This document shows positions 49,121 through 58,549 of a DNA stretch of 64,000 nt, one piece after another. The DNA lies in assembly GCF_022530855.2 (NCBI RefSeq), contig NZ_CP099567.1:1550001-1614000 (forward strand), read 5' to 3'. The position numbers and the translations under genes were made by a program. Every line of letters starts with the position of its first letter. The first letter of the stretch is position 1. The notes under the pieces are model-generated. The model was given only the letters and a program-made list of their open reading frames with translations, was not told the origin of the DNA and searched no databases. Origin of the DNA: Candidatus Vondammii sp. HM_W22. GTDB taxonomy: Bacteria > Pseudomonadota > Gammaproteobacteria > Chromatiales > Chromatiaceae.

Positions 49121-52100
49121 CAATAAGGGTACCCGTGGCACTCAACTCTGGAAGTTAACATGTGACAGGGAACATTCCTGACCCACACCTTGGCAATCCC
49201 CTGTTCCGTGAGCTTCTTTTGTGTTGCGGCAACCTGTTGTTTATCATACGGTCCCGACATTACGCGGTAAAGCCTATCACTCCCTTCCTCTTCCGGTTGA
49301 CCCCCAATTATAAACGCAGGTATGTCAACAAGCCGCCCAAGCAGTGCCTGCGCATTATCGATCCCGTTGAATGATCCTAGCTGGACCACTCGACAACTCG
49401 AGCTTGCGACTAGATGTGCTGCTGGGGAAAGCGTTACCTTCGGCTTGGCTGATGATAGAATGCCGGTAACTTGCAACTCAGCGGGTACAGCAGGCTGTCT
49501 GTGCGCCGGTGCAACCGGTACCGGCAAAATTGCTTGGCGGCTAACCTTACTGGTCATTCGCCGAATAGTTGTTTCATCAAATTTCATGTTGATACCAAAC
49601 CACGGGCCTGCACTGGTATATTCGCTACCCCTGAAATCTTCATCCCGAAAACCTTTCCAATTGTAACCGAGTTCCAGCCATACACCGTTAATAGGTGAAT
49701 AGCCAACCGACATTCCATAAGAAAAACTGTGATTACCGCTATTCCAAGAGTTGAGCACACCACCATGCACACCAAGATCCCATTTTTCATTCAGGTCATG
49801 ACGAAATTGCAAACCCATCAGGTCTGTATAACCGCTATATTCATCACCATCAACGTTTATTGACACATATTTACCGCCATATTGCAAAGCCAACTGGCTA
49901 CTTTCGAAGCCAGTATAATTAATATGGTTGTTGGCAATCAACTTGCGTGAGCGGATATTTCCACTCTCCTGTCGAGTATGTTCATAACGGTAATCCAACT
50001 GATGAAACAGTTTTATATCCTGCCTGGTCCGGTTGACATAACCCAATGAAAGCGTATTCTCCTCGCTCTGGCTAGCATCTGTACTTGTTTTTCGCCATTG
50101 CAGCTCACCGAATACACTACTGCCTTTCTCTAATTGCTTAAGCAAGGTAGTACGGACATTGACCTGATCATCAGTGGCATATCTATACTCCATCAGACCG
50201 CTCCATGCCCAACCACCATCGTGCCAACCCAGCCCCAGCGAGGCCGTGGTAAAATCCTCTCCATCATTATCGGTGGTGGAAGCACTACCAAAATCCGTAA
50301 GACTGCTGCGAATACTCTGGCCCTGCTCTAAGCTGACATCCGCACTCCACTGCTCGTTGATCTGCCACTTCTGCATGAGTGCGCTGGTTGCAGCGAGGCT
50401 GTTCTCGTCGCTGTTCACTGTGTGGTCAATACCAATATCGAACTGGCCGCCCGCCCAAGGGGTGGTACGCAAACCCAAGCGGGTCTTTTCTGCTTTTTCG
50501 CCTCCCGATGTCCACTCCTGTTCAACAAAGAAATTAATCCTTTGAGTCAGAGCATAGTCGGCACCTGCCCGGTAGCGTGAGGAGCGTGCCTCACTGTCAT
50601 CTTTGCCGCTGAAAGGTAATTCCACCCCAACGCTGGTGGTCAATTTATCCGTTATCGCCCAAGCCAGATCCCCAGTAATCAACTCTGACAGGTTCTCGTC
50701 TCCTTCAATACTGACATCCTCCGCCCAGCGAACCCCCAGGCGTGCAGTATGCTGTGAGCCACTTTGCACCAATTCCGTGCTGACAGTACGATTTTCCCGC
50801 TGGCTGCTCAGTTGTTGCTGTCGATCGGCATTCGCTTGCAAACCGATGCTCTCGGTCAGTTGCCAGACAACCCTACCGCCCTGTTTGAGCGTTCCCACCT
50901 CGCTGGCATTCTGTTGCCCAAGGCCGCCATAGCCCGCCTCCGTCTGGCGGACATAAATCTCCGACGTTACAGCACCATCGCTCAACTCTCCTTCCAATTG
51001 CCACGCCGAAGCTATACCGTCTTGCGCCGTATCCGTCCTTGCAATCTCCGCCCTGAGCTCCAGCGCATCGTTGACACGAACAGTGGCGTCAATCCCGTAG
51101 AGCTTTGCCTCGAAGCCCTTGTTGTTTTCCTCAATATAGGTGCTCCCCAGTTCATACCGGTCATCCGCGGTGGAAACCGCAGCACGGCCACCGACTACAA
51201 GCGCCTCTTCCCGGTCATCTTCCGTTTCATAATCGACGATAATATAAACTGGATTAAAATAGTCATCCCGCACATTGACGATCTGGTTGAATACCAGTGA
51301 ACCATCGTCCGCATCCAGATCGTAGTCCACATGACGAGATAGAGGCGTGGAGCTGATCATTCGGCCTGTCTGGTAACGGTCGCGTACTTCGAGAGTGACG
51401 ACATCACTGTTTTTCACAATATTCTTACGACTCAGAAAATAACGACCAGAGGTGCCATTGCCGGGAATTTCGTCTCGGACATGGGCCAGAGCTGTCTCGC
51501 TGGCAAATAGCTTAAGCGACAGATGATCCGTCTTCAGTTCCATCTTAAAGCCGTTGAACGTACGATTATAGTTTGCTAGGTCAGTCTTACTCAAACCGGT
51601 ATGGTAATCGCCAAAGAGGGCATAAAACTGCTTTTTCTCAAGTTTCAAAAATAGTTTTCGCGAGCTGCTCGCCTCGAACTGCCGTTCCGTGTTATCGCCA
51701 TAGAGAGTGTAGTACTTGTCCGGGTCTATGACGCTGCCAAAGCCGTCCGGGGTTTTGCTGCTTTTTTTAGCTGAATCATAGGCCGCTGTCAGCAGATATT
51801 CACCCTTAATTCGACCTTTGGCAAAAAAGGCCACCCTGCCGTCATCACGATGCCACGCATCACGCTCATCCGCTGCCATGCTTTCGGTACTGTGGCGGAT
51901 TTTTTCCTGATTCCAGCCAGTTCGGGCAAGGCCCACCATAATCCAATCACGGCCATCCCCCTCCAGCCAAACATTGATAGTCTCTGAGCGGTTGTGGCTC
52001 ATCGGCAAAGTGATCTTCACTTCGCCTGAGTCGGTGGTGGGCTTGAGAGGAATATAGGCAATGCCGTCTTCCTTAATCCGGTAAATCGGGCGTGTATCCT

Positions 52101-54513
52101 GGCCAGTTAATTGCCCGCCATCCCGATTCAAACCCCAAGGCAAGTACGGTGCCCGGACTGTGAAATTGGCAACGACGCCAGGCCTGACGTGAAAGCCACT
52201 TTTGTCGGTTAGCCTGACGGCAATCAGCGGAGGTGTCTTGCCATCTGCCACCAAGCGGGATTTTTCCGCTATAAATTCAGCCTTGTATGGCCCGCCGGAA
52301 AAGTGAGCTTTACGAGTTATTCGGGCCATTTCAGCACCATCCTCCTCCATGAGGATCGCTGTAATCTCGCTGGTGCCATCAGGTATATCCACTCCCTTCC
52401 AGAGGCTGATGGCAAGCTTATTTTTCTTGCTACCAATTTTCCCTTCATACAAAAGCGGAGATATAGTTGCACCATTCATTAACAGCACCAAGCGCTGCCT
52501 GCCCAGATGCCTCACGGCGATATCTATAGATTTGATGGCCGGAGTGAAGCGTGCTGGTGGCCAAAGTATTTCAAGAGGTTCAACCCCCTGCTCTTTCTCT
52601 AACCAAGTGCTGTCGTATTCTGGTGTACGCTGACTGACCTCTTCGCTTAAAAAATGCTCCGTTTCCGTGTCAATGGAACCTGTCTGCCTTGAGCCTTCCA
52701 CGATGGTAATATGAAAATCCTCACGCCACAGGCTGCCGGGTTCCAGGCGCACAAAACGGGAACCGCCACCATCGTGATTGCGTGCAGTTTTCTGGCAGTG
52801 ATTAATCGTAAAACCGTTTGGCAGAGAGATCTCATCAAGCCTTAGCACATGAGTTCCCGGCTCAATATCGTCCATATGCCAACGCCCTTCTTCATCTGTC
52901 ACTACATAGCTGCCATCCTCCAGATACAGGCGCACATTTGCCACCCCTTCGCGCATGTCCTTTTCCGGCTTGTCCGGCTGGCATGCGCCTACAAACACAC
53001 GACCGATCAAAAAACTCTTCTCTGCAAATAGCTCTTGTTTCACCTCAATTACTGCCTCGGCCACATTCGAAGACACATTAGGAGTCGTTGACCAGACCTT
53101 GTTCACTGCCTTTCCAATAGGGCTTCCGGCGGTTACTTCCAGCACATAACTGATATTCAAAGTTTGTTGAGGATTCATGTCATCCAGCACAATATTCAGC
53201 GTACGGCCATCTCCTTCGATGGTCGGATTGCCCACCTTTACCTTATTGACCCGCAGGGAATCTGCCTGGTAACGAAATCCACGGGGTAGTCTATCGACAA
53301 TCGATACCTGCCTGACAGCTGTGGCATTAGCATTTTTTACCTCTACCTGATATTGAATGAAATCACCGATACTGGCGGTAGAGAACGATGCGGTTTTTTT
53401 CAGCCACAGCCCACCCCTAGCGGGATCCAGAGGTATATCCAGTTGCACCGCCGGACCGGCAGACACACGAAAATTTCGGCCCCGGGAGCCCGTACCCAAT
53501 ACCCATGGAGCTCCTGGCAGCATCTGCAGTTCACTGTCACTACGCGTTGATGGAAAACGATAGTTTTTAGGTGCAGAGACAACAATGTAATAGTCGCCGG
53601 CAAGAACCGATGGAAAGCGATACTCGCCCGGGTTGGTGACGAAAATCACGCCGGCTGTATCAGTTACCGATTCCCCGGTAACAACAGTGGCAGGCCAACG
53701 ATCAATACCGTTGGGGCTGTAGATAACCGCCTGCTGTTGAGTACCGGCATCCATCAACGTCACGGTGGCATTATTAATGAGGTCGCCAGTTTCACTATCG
53801 AATAGTTTACCGAAGGGGTCTATCAGCATATTTTCGGTTACGGTATCGAGAGGATCATACTTGTCCTCGTAAGCAATCAAGAGCATATCCCGACTACCGA
53901 CATCAAGCTGGCAATTGCCTCTGACAGATGGCGATTTTTTTGTCTGAATACCGCCCAAAAATACACCGCTGCTGACATCCGTCTCGGTTAATCTCAGCCT
54001 TTCTCTGTCTCCCGAACTACTGGTGACCGTGACAATCACCGTTTCTTTGATCAATGGGTCAATGTTCTGATCGAAATCACTGATCTCAATGAACATCACC
54101 TCTCCCGAAAGGTAGGCATTGGGTGGTCTCAGTGATACCTTAGCAGGGGTTGCCAGCTGAATAGGCTCAAAAGCCTTCCCTGTCTCGCGACAATAAGTGG
54201 TGGGAAGGCTAACAGAAGACTGGCTGGATCCAGAGCTCAAAGCCTGCTGAAGAAAGCGGATAGCTGCTGGCACGCGTTTGGCGGTAGTAAAGCTAACGGA
54301 TACAGATAAGTCACCACTGACCACGTTATCGGTTGATACCTTTACGGTGTTGGTTATCTGCGTGTCAGGTGGCGTTGCGGCTTCCAGGCTGGATACGGCA
54401 AGCAGAGAGAGCATCAGAGCCAGAAGAGCGCCGCAACTCCTCCTTAATCGCCCGTTACAAAGCCCGAATCCCCTCCAAGCATATCTTCGATCTCGTGATG
54501 CGTTTTGGGACAT
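49120..54513 (-). CDS. Giant DUF11/SdrD-like protein with outer-membrane barrel and C-terminal SPOR domain
   Basis: About 1,797 residues from ATG 54513, which lies in repeat copy B and follows AGGGATTCTG. Long n-region then signal peptide (ALLALMLSLLAVSSLEA, cleavage near residue 45). Residues ~370-490 are a DUF11 domain (GGLWLKKTASFSTASIGDFI, ATAVRQVSIVDRLPRGFRYQ). Next an SdrD-like carboxypeptidase-regulatory segment (LIGRVFVGACQPDKP, YLEDGSYVVTDEEGRWHMDD). From ~950 to 1636 alternating aromatic/hydrophobic strands look like an outer-membrane barrel (EWTSGGEKAEKTRLGLRTTP, WFGINMKF at the end). Residues ~1704-1780 are a SPOR domain (CRVVQLGSFNGIDNAQALLG, DRLYRVMSGPYDKQQVAATQ). The domain order is unusual. 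Confidence 0.8.
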   Translation of the reverse strand: MSQNASRDRRYAWRGFGLCNGRLRRSCGALLALMLSLLAVSSLEAATPPDTQITNTVKVSTDNVVSGDLSVSVSFTTAKRVPAAIRFLQQALSSGSSQSSVSLPTTYCRETGKAFEPIQLATPAKVSLRPPNAYLSGEVMFIEISDFDQNIDPLIKETVIVTVTSSSGDRERLRLTETDVSSGVFLGGIQTKKSPSVRGNCQLDVGSRDMLLIAYEDKYDPLDTVTENMLIDPFGKLFDSETGDLINNATVTLMDAGTQQQAVIYSPNGIDRWPATVVTGESVTDTAGVIFVTNPGEYRFPSVLAGDYYIVVSAPKNYRFPSTRSDSELQMLPGAPWVLGTGSRGRNFRVSAGPAVQLDIPLDPARGGLWLKKTASFSTASIGDFIQYQVEVKNANATAVRQVSIVDRLPRGFRYQADSLRVNKVKVGNPTIEGDGRTLNIVLDDMNPQQTLNISYVLEVTAGSPIGKAVNKVWSTTPNVSSNVAEAVIEVKQELFAEKSFLIGRVFVGACQPDKPEKDMREGVANVRLYLEDGSYVVTDEEGRWHMDDIEPGTHVLRLDEISLPNGFTINHCQKTARNHDGGGSRFVRLEPGSLWREDFHITIVEGSRQTGSIDTETEHFLSEEVSQRTPEYDSTWLEKEQGVEPLEILWPPARFTPAIKSIDIAVRHLGRQRLVLLMNGATISPLLYEGKIGSKKNKLAISLWKGVDIPDGTSEITAILMEEDGAEMARITRKAHFSGGPYKAEFIAEKSRLVADGKTPPLIAVRLTDKSGFHVRPGVVANFTVRAPYLPWGLNRDGGQLTGQDTRPIYRIKEDGIAYIPLKPTTDSGEVKITLPMSHNRSETINVWLEGDGRDWIMVGLARTGWNQEKIRHSTESMAADERDAWHRDDGRVAFFAKGRIKGEYLLTAAYDSAKKSSKTPDGFGSVIDPDKYYTLYGDNTERQFEASSSRKLFLKLEKKQFYALFGDYHTGLSKTDLANYNRTFNGFKMELKTDHLSLKLFASETALAHVRDEIPGNGTSGRYFLSRKNIVKNSDVVTLEVRDRYQTGRMISSTPLSRHVDYDLDADDGSLVFNQIVNVRDDYFNPVYIIVDYETEDDREEALVVGGRAAVSTADDRYELGSTYIEENNKGFEAKLYGIDATVRVNDALELRAEIARTDTAQDGIASAWQLEGELSDGAVTSEIYVRQTEAGYGGLGQQNASEVGTLKQGGRVVWQLTESIGLQANADRQQQLSSQRENRTVSTELVQSGSQHTARLGVRWAEDVSIEGDENLSELITGDLAWAITDKLTTSVGVELPFSGKDDSEARSSRYRAGADYALTQRINFFVEQEWTSGGEKAEKTRLGLRTTPWAGGQFDIGIDHTVNSDENSLAATSALMQKWQINEQWSADVSLEQGQSIRSSLTDFGSASTTDNDGEDFTTASLGLGWHDGGWAWSGLMEYRYATDDQVNVRTTLLKQLEKGSSVFGELQWRKTSTDASQSEENTLSLGYVNRTRQDIKLFHQLDYRYEHTRQESGNIRSRKLIANNHINYTGFESSQLALQYGGKYVSINVDGDEYSGYTDLMGLQFRHDLNEKWDLGVHGGVLNSWNSGNHSFSYGMSVGYSPINGVWLELGYNWKGFRDEDFRGSEYTSAGPWFGINMKFDETTIRRMTSKVSRQAILPVPVAPAHRQPAVPAELQVTGILSSAKPKVTLSPAAHLVASSSCRVVQLGSFNGIDNAQALLGRLVDIPAFIIGGQPEEEGSDRLYRVMSGPYDKQQVAATQKKLTEQGIAKVWVRNVPCHMLTSRVECHGYPY

Positions 54514-54613
54514 CAGAATCCCTAAAACGCACCCGATTTTCGACAACCTATTGTTACCACGGCCACTCTGCGTACGTGCCGCTTCGCCATACCATCGCTT
54601 CATTTGGCGCAGA
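54481..54613 (-). repeat. Dispersed start-codon repeat, copy B
   Basis: Plus-strand landmarks: CTTCGATCTCGTGATGCG, TTTTGGGACATC, CTAAAACGCA, CGATTTTCGACAACCTATTG, TGCCGCTTCGCCATACCATC. On the minus strand it provides TAGGGATTCTG-ATG and codons for MSQNASRDRR, the N-terminus of the giant protein. Confidence 0.85.
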
Positions 54614-54910
54614 CTACGGCACACTTCAGAAAATGGCTGGACACCGTGTTCAGTAGCCTACTTTGTCTCCCTTCCTGCACTGCGCTATCTCCTAATCCCT
54701 ACTGCTGTTTCTCCCCCTTCTACAACACTGCATGCCTACAAACCGCACAACGGGAACAAGTGCGGCCTCTACAGCTCTACCTCCCTGGCTTAACCAGGCA
54801 TTCCTCGCTTCGCCCTACATGGCCCCGCACAGCAAGCAGCGGGCATAGAACACACCGCACCGCTGCAGTCTTATGCATGTCTATATAGTCCGGTGTATGT
54901 ATAAAAGAAC
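54614..54910. other. Spacer between the giant gene and the upstream export gene
   Basis: No gene seen. Inverted GCAGCGGTGCGG / CCGCACCGCTGC-like text near 54,855-54,875 could be part of a terminator or processing hairpin. It also holds the outer part of repeat copy B. Confidence 0.4.
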
Positions 54911-56419
54911 TTAGTTAATTCGAACTTGGAACTCAACCGTAACTGACTCACCAGGTGCCAGTTCACCATCCTTATGATCTGAGTCTGAAGGTAGCAACTT
55001 TTCATAATCCAGAGAGACAAGACCACCATTGGTGTCACCATTATGATCAGCACCATCAGTATCATCGATGCTGGTAAAAAACGCTGGTGTAGCTACACAT
55101 GAACGGGCAGATCTATCCAAGCCGGTTGTTGTCGGCACCTCGTCACCACAGCTTACTTTGAAGCCTTGTCCATCCGCACTTGTTGCGCGACTGCCTGCAC
55201 AGACATTCATTGACGGCACACCAGAACCATCAAGCAAATCGGCATCGAATGTTATAGCCACTGCCTGCAACGTATCTTTAAGTGTTGTAAGTATCGCCGA
55301 AGCCGTTGCAGTCGTCGCATTTGTAACCGTTAGACTGTATCGCTTATAAGCACCGGGAATAGACCTCGGGTTGGAGGTACCGTTTATGTCATCACAGAAT
55401 GTGACGACCGACTTTTTCAGGTCAATTACCGCAGTTGCAATTTTAAATGCCGAAGTGTCTGATGCCTGACCGTTGGAGGGGGCGTCTTTCCCGACTATAC
55501 TGGCCTCATGTGGGTCGCCAGGCATTACAAAGTCATAGGTTAGATCCTCGTCACTGATAGTATCTGCCACACTCCCCGTTACCAACGTTGGATCTCCAAT
55601 CGCCCTGTTGTCTGCAAAGACATTGTCCTGAACAGCTTGATTATCAGCCTCTATGTTTATTGCTAAACCACCTGGACTGACATGATTGTTGTTATCGTGG
55701 TCAATTATCGTGCCATTACTTTCGGCAACTTGTGCCACCAGTGACAAAGCAGAGATTGAGCCATTGACTCCGCTAGCATCTGCGATCCCTGGATTGTCGA
55801 TAACCAGTCGGCTAACCGTGTCGATACCCGCAACCACAAAGACATAATAGCTCTCATCAGGTTCTACATCACCCAGTGTCGCCACACCATCGACGGTAGG
55901 CAGCTCAGTATCTGCCGCGTCATAGACCTTGTCCTTATTCTTATCCAGGTAATACTTAATGACGTTATTTTTAACATCGAAATTATCCACACCCACAGTA
56001 AAACCAGTTGGATTTTTGCTGTGAACCGCCATCAGTTTGATACTTAGATCGCCACTAACTGCATTACTCTGGTTTGTGACGATATAGGCAAGCGCGGCCG
56101 TTGCCTGTCCAGGAGTAACCAACACATGATCGTTATTGTCTGTGGTAACCAATAGATCAAGTTTGCGATCCACCATGAAGCTTGTGGTCTTCGCACCCGC
56201 GTCCCCTGAGCTGAGATCTGGATTATCATTCCCCGCAGGCGAGCTGACAATATCATCTTGAGGCACACCTCCAATCTTAAAATCCAGGGTTGCAAAGTTG
56301 GAGATGATCGTACCCGCATCGGTACCGCTCGCCAATGCTGAGACGGAATATAGCCCTGTAGCCGCGAGCACGAATAGACAACAAAAAAAACACCTGAGAC
56401 AACTAGTATTGTTCTTCAT
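54911..56419 (-). CDS. Secreted DUF11-like surface protein
   Basis: 502 residues from ATG 56419 (preceded by AAAGGGA). Signal peptide CFFCCLFVLAATGLYSVSALA. Mature text is Asp/Asn/Thr-rich beta structure: ISNFATLDFKIGGVPQDDIV, FMVDRKLDLLVTTDNNDHVL, LAYIVTNQSNAVSGDLSIKL, NNVIKYYLDKNKDKVYDAAD (a Ca-loop-like DxNxDxxxD). The end GELAPGESVTVEFQVRI is typical of DUF11-type repeats. No LPXTG or barrel; probably secreted or attached through its partners. Third gene of the cluster. Confidence 0.75.
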   Translation of the reverse strand: MKNNTSCLRCFFCCLFVLAATGLYSVSALASGTDAGTIISNFATLDFKIGGVPQDDIVSSPAGNDNPDLSSGDAGAKTTSFMVDRKLDLLVTTDNNDHVLVTPGQATAALAYIVTNQSNAVSGDLSIKLMAVHSKNPTGFTVGVDNFDVKNNVIKYYLDKNKDKVYDAADTELPTVDGVATLGDVEPDESYYVFVVAGIDTVSRLVIDNPGIADASGVNGSISALSLVAQVAESNGTIIDHDNNNHVSPGGLAINIEADNQAVQDNVFADNRAIGDPTLVTGSVADTISDEDLTYDFVMPGDPHEASIVGKDAPSNGQASDTSAFKIATAVIDLKKSVVTFCDDINGTSNPRSIPGAYKRYSLTVTNATTATASAILTTLKDTLQAVAITFDADLLDGSGVPSMNVCAGSRATSADGQGFKVSCGDEVPTTTGLDRSARSCVATPAFFTSIDDTDGADHNGDTNGGLVSLDYEKLLPSDSDHKDGELAPGESVTVEFQVRIN

Positions 56420-56547
56420 AACATTCCCTTTACCTGCAATTTTAGAGTAAATTTTGAATTTGTATTAAGTCCGCGCAATAGAATTTTTTGATAAGTTACT
56501 TTAATTAGGCCTGACACTCAAAACAACCACCTGTATCGCCCAGCCCA

Positions 56548-57042
56548 CTACAGCAGTTTCGCTCGAAAACTAACCAAACCAGCATCACCTGCTGGCAATA
56601 CTCCCTTATATTTCCAACGAATATGTGTATATTCATCAGGGCGTGCTTGACGCTTTGCACCATTTGGCTTGACCATGACAAGCTCAGATGGAACCCCATA
56701 GCTTTTACCGCCATCAATAGAAAAAAATACCCGCGTATTTTTCCCCGCGGCGCTAAGCGGCAGATACACCATATTGTCGGGGACAGGGTTATCGATAATA
56801 ATGTCTGTGGCCATCTCAGCACCGACATTGCTAAAAGTAGAGGTATAAATAATGGTTTCACCGGGCAGAACCTTTGCTACAGAGACCTGCTTTACCACTT
56901 TCTTACCCTTTTCATTGATCTGCACAATCTCTTTATGCGCCACATTCTTCAGCCTTATCTGTCCCTTATCCGCCAGCGTGGCCATCGCGCTCGGCGCCAG
57001 AACGATCAGCAGACACAAACGCTTTATCATCATGTTTTTCAT
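56548..57042 (-). CDS. Small secreted DUF11-domain protein
   Basis: 164 residues, signal peptide LCLLIVLAPSAMATLA. One DUF11-like domain: VAKVLPGETIIYTSTFSNVG, AEMATDIIIDNPVPDNMVYL, then SIDGGKSYGVPSELVMVK and EYTHIRWKYKGVLPAGDAG. Start ATG 57042 after AGGTAGG. It begins 12 bp after the stop of the upstream gene, so they are cotranscribed. Confidence 0.8.
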   Translation of the reverse strand: MKNMMIKRLCLLIVLAPSAMATLADKGQIRLKNVAHKEIVQINEKGKKVVKQVSVAKVLPGETIIYTSTFSNVGAEMATDIIIDNPVPDNMVYLPLSAAGKNTRVFFSIDGGKSYGVPSELVMVKPNGAKRQARPDEYTHIRWKYKGVLPAGDAGLVSFRAKLL

Positions 57043-57054
57043 ATTAAAACCTAC

Positions 57055-58044
57055 CTACTTTATTGCCACTTTTAATTCCACAACACGCGCAGTCCCACCG
57101 GCAACATCGCCCAGCTTGACGACAACAGCCTTACTCGTGGTACTGTCGAAATCGGCACTATCCGCGTCATCCACATCGGTCTGCGCAACACCATCTACCA
57201 TTACCGAGCCGCGCACAAAAGACGTGCCATTCGGCACCGGGTCAGTTATAACCAAATCTTTAGCCATAGCACCCATCACCTTAATAGTAATGCGGTAGCC
57301 AACCTCGGTTTCCGGCATAAAAATACTGCTTCCAAACTTGTCAACGGTGGTAATAATCTCCTTTGCAACATCAACCCGTGAGTCGGCCGTTTCGTACACC
57401 CCATTTGCCTCTGCTCGCGCGCCGCCTTTCATTGCTACAATGGCATCAACACCATCGTGCCCCATCCCCGTCAACACACTACCCAAATTGCCACCTGCGG
57501 CCCCTGACGTAAGTGACGCAGCCTCCACACCGGCAATACCTTCATCGCCGTAGCCAAGCTTATCTGGAATATCCGCAACCACATAATAGACAAGTGATTT
57601 ATCCGCACCCAGCAGAGGATCGTTAACACCGCTCGCATACACAACATCCGGGCCAATACCGTCCATTTGCAACCCTGCGATACCGTTATCTTCTAGCCAC
57701 ATAACCAGATCCAACGGATCAAAATCATCAATGCCTGCCGCCTGAGATACCCACGACAAACTGAATGCTTCGTCACCATTACCTGTATTGGTCAGGCTAA
57801 AGGTCAAAGCTCTTTCAAGATCCGGCGTTTTAACACTGACCGACGAGCCATCCAGCCAAGTATTCGTGAGCCGAATTATCTCCTCAACCCTGAACACGGC
57901 TGAACTGCTAACCTGAACCATTACTCCGGCCACAGAGCCTTTCAGGGTCGCAACATTTTTTACTTCAAGCCCAGCCGGAGAAAGCGCATATCCAGCAATG
58001 GAATGGGCCAGCAAACACAAAACACCAATAAGTCTAAGACCCAA
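57055..58044 (-). CDS. Secreted DUF11-like protein, first gene of the export cluster
   Basis: 329 residues. Signal peptide IGVLCLLAHSIAGYALSPAG. Beta-rich mature protein (LEVKNVATLKGSVAGVMVQV, LTFSLTNTGNGDEAFSLSWV) ending in a DUF11-like domain (EVGYRITIKVMGAMAKDLVI, TDPVPNGTSFVRGSVMVDGV). The start is TTG at 58044 with GAGGTG just before it; no ATG is available in frame before the upstream TGA. Two 17-bp tandem repeats lie about 90-120 bp upstream. Confidence 0.75.
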   Translation of the reverse strand: MGLRLIGVLCLLAHSIAGYALSPAGLEVKNVATLKGSVAGVMVQVSSSAVFRVEEIIRLTNTWLDGSSVSVKTPDLERALTFSLTNTGNGDEAFSLSWVSQAAGIDDFDPLDLVMWLEDNGIAGLQMDGIGPDVVYASGVNDPLLGADKSLVYYVVADIPDKLGYGDEGIAGVEAASLTSGAAGGNLGSVLTGMGHDGVDAIVAMKGGARAEANGVYETADSRVDVAKEIITTVDKFGSSIFMPETEVGYRITIKVMGAMAKDLVITDPVPNGTSFVRGSVMVDGVAQTDVDDADSADFDSTTSKAVVVKLGDVAGGTARVVELKVAIK

Positions 58045-58133
58045 AGGAACACCTCACATACACAGCAGTATCAAGTGCGGTGCTGCAGCCAGCAGCCAGC
58101 CTAAGCTAGCAGCAACCGTGCCATAATTTATTT

Positions 58134-58167
58134 AAGATCCGTTCCAGTATAAGATCCATTCCAGTAA
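58134..58167. repeat. 17-bp tandem repeat upstream of the export cluster
   Basis: AAGATCCGTTCCAGTAT followed directly by AAGATCCATTCCAGTAA, 15 of 17 alike, 90-123 bp before the first gene's start. Position and size suit a regulatory binding site; function is inferred. Confidence 0.6.
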
Positions 58168-58257
58168 TGTCAACAATAAAAACCTGACATTATCCAGACT
58201 GTACCCATATTTTTTGGAGCAAATATCACTTCAGTCCATCGGAATTAATGGTGGCAT

Positions 58258-58345
58258 CTTCCAAGTGTGTCTTCGATATCGTGATGCGTTTTGGGACATC
58301 CCGGTCCCCAAAACGCACTTGATCTTCGGTCGCCTATATATTGCC
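58258..58345 (-). repeat. Dispersed start-codon repeat, copy C
   Basis: The best-preserved palindrome: TGCGTTTTGGGAC / GTCCCCAAAACGCA. Minus strand gives GGGGACCGGG-ATG and codons for MSQNASRYRRHTWK, but the frame stops after 22 codons (…PPLIPMD), so no gene follows here. Confidence 0.85.
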
Positions 58346-58549
58346 AATCCCGATAAAATAACTTAATTAACAAATCTCTTAACGATAGACATATGACTCA
58401 GCGATGAAAACTATCTCAAGCTGGAAATTGTTGCTACATTTCTAACCTCTACTCAGAAATGCCAATATCAATCTACACACTCCCACATGGATCCGTTCAC
58501 TAAATTATATTGCTATAGCCACTATTTCTTGTAAGAATCTCTCGCGTAG

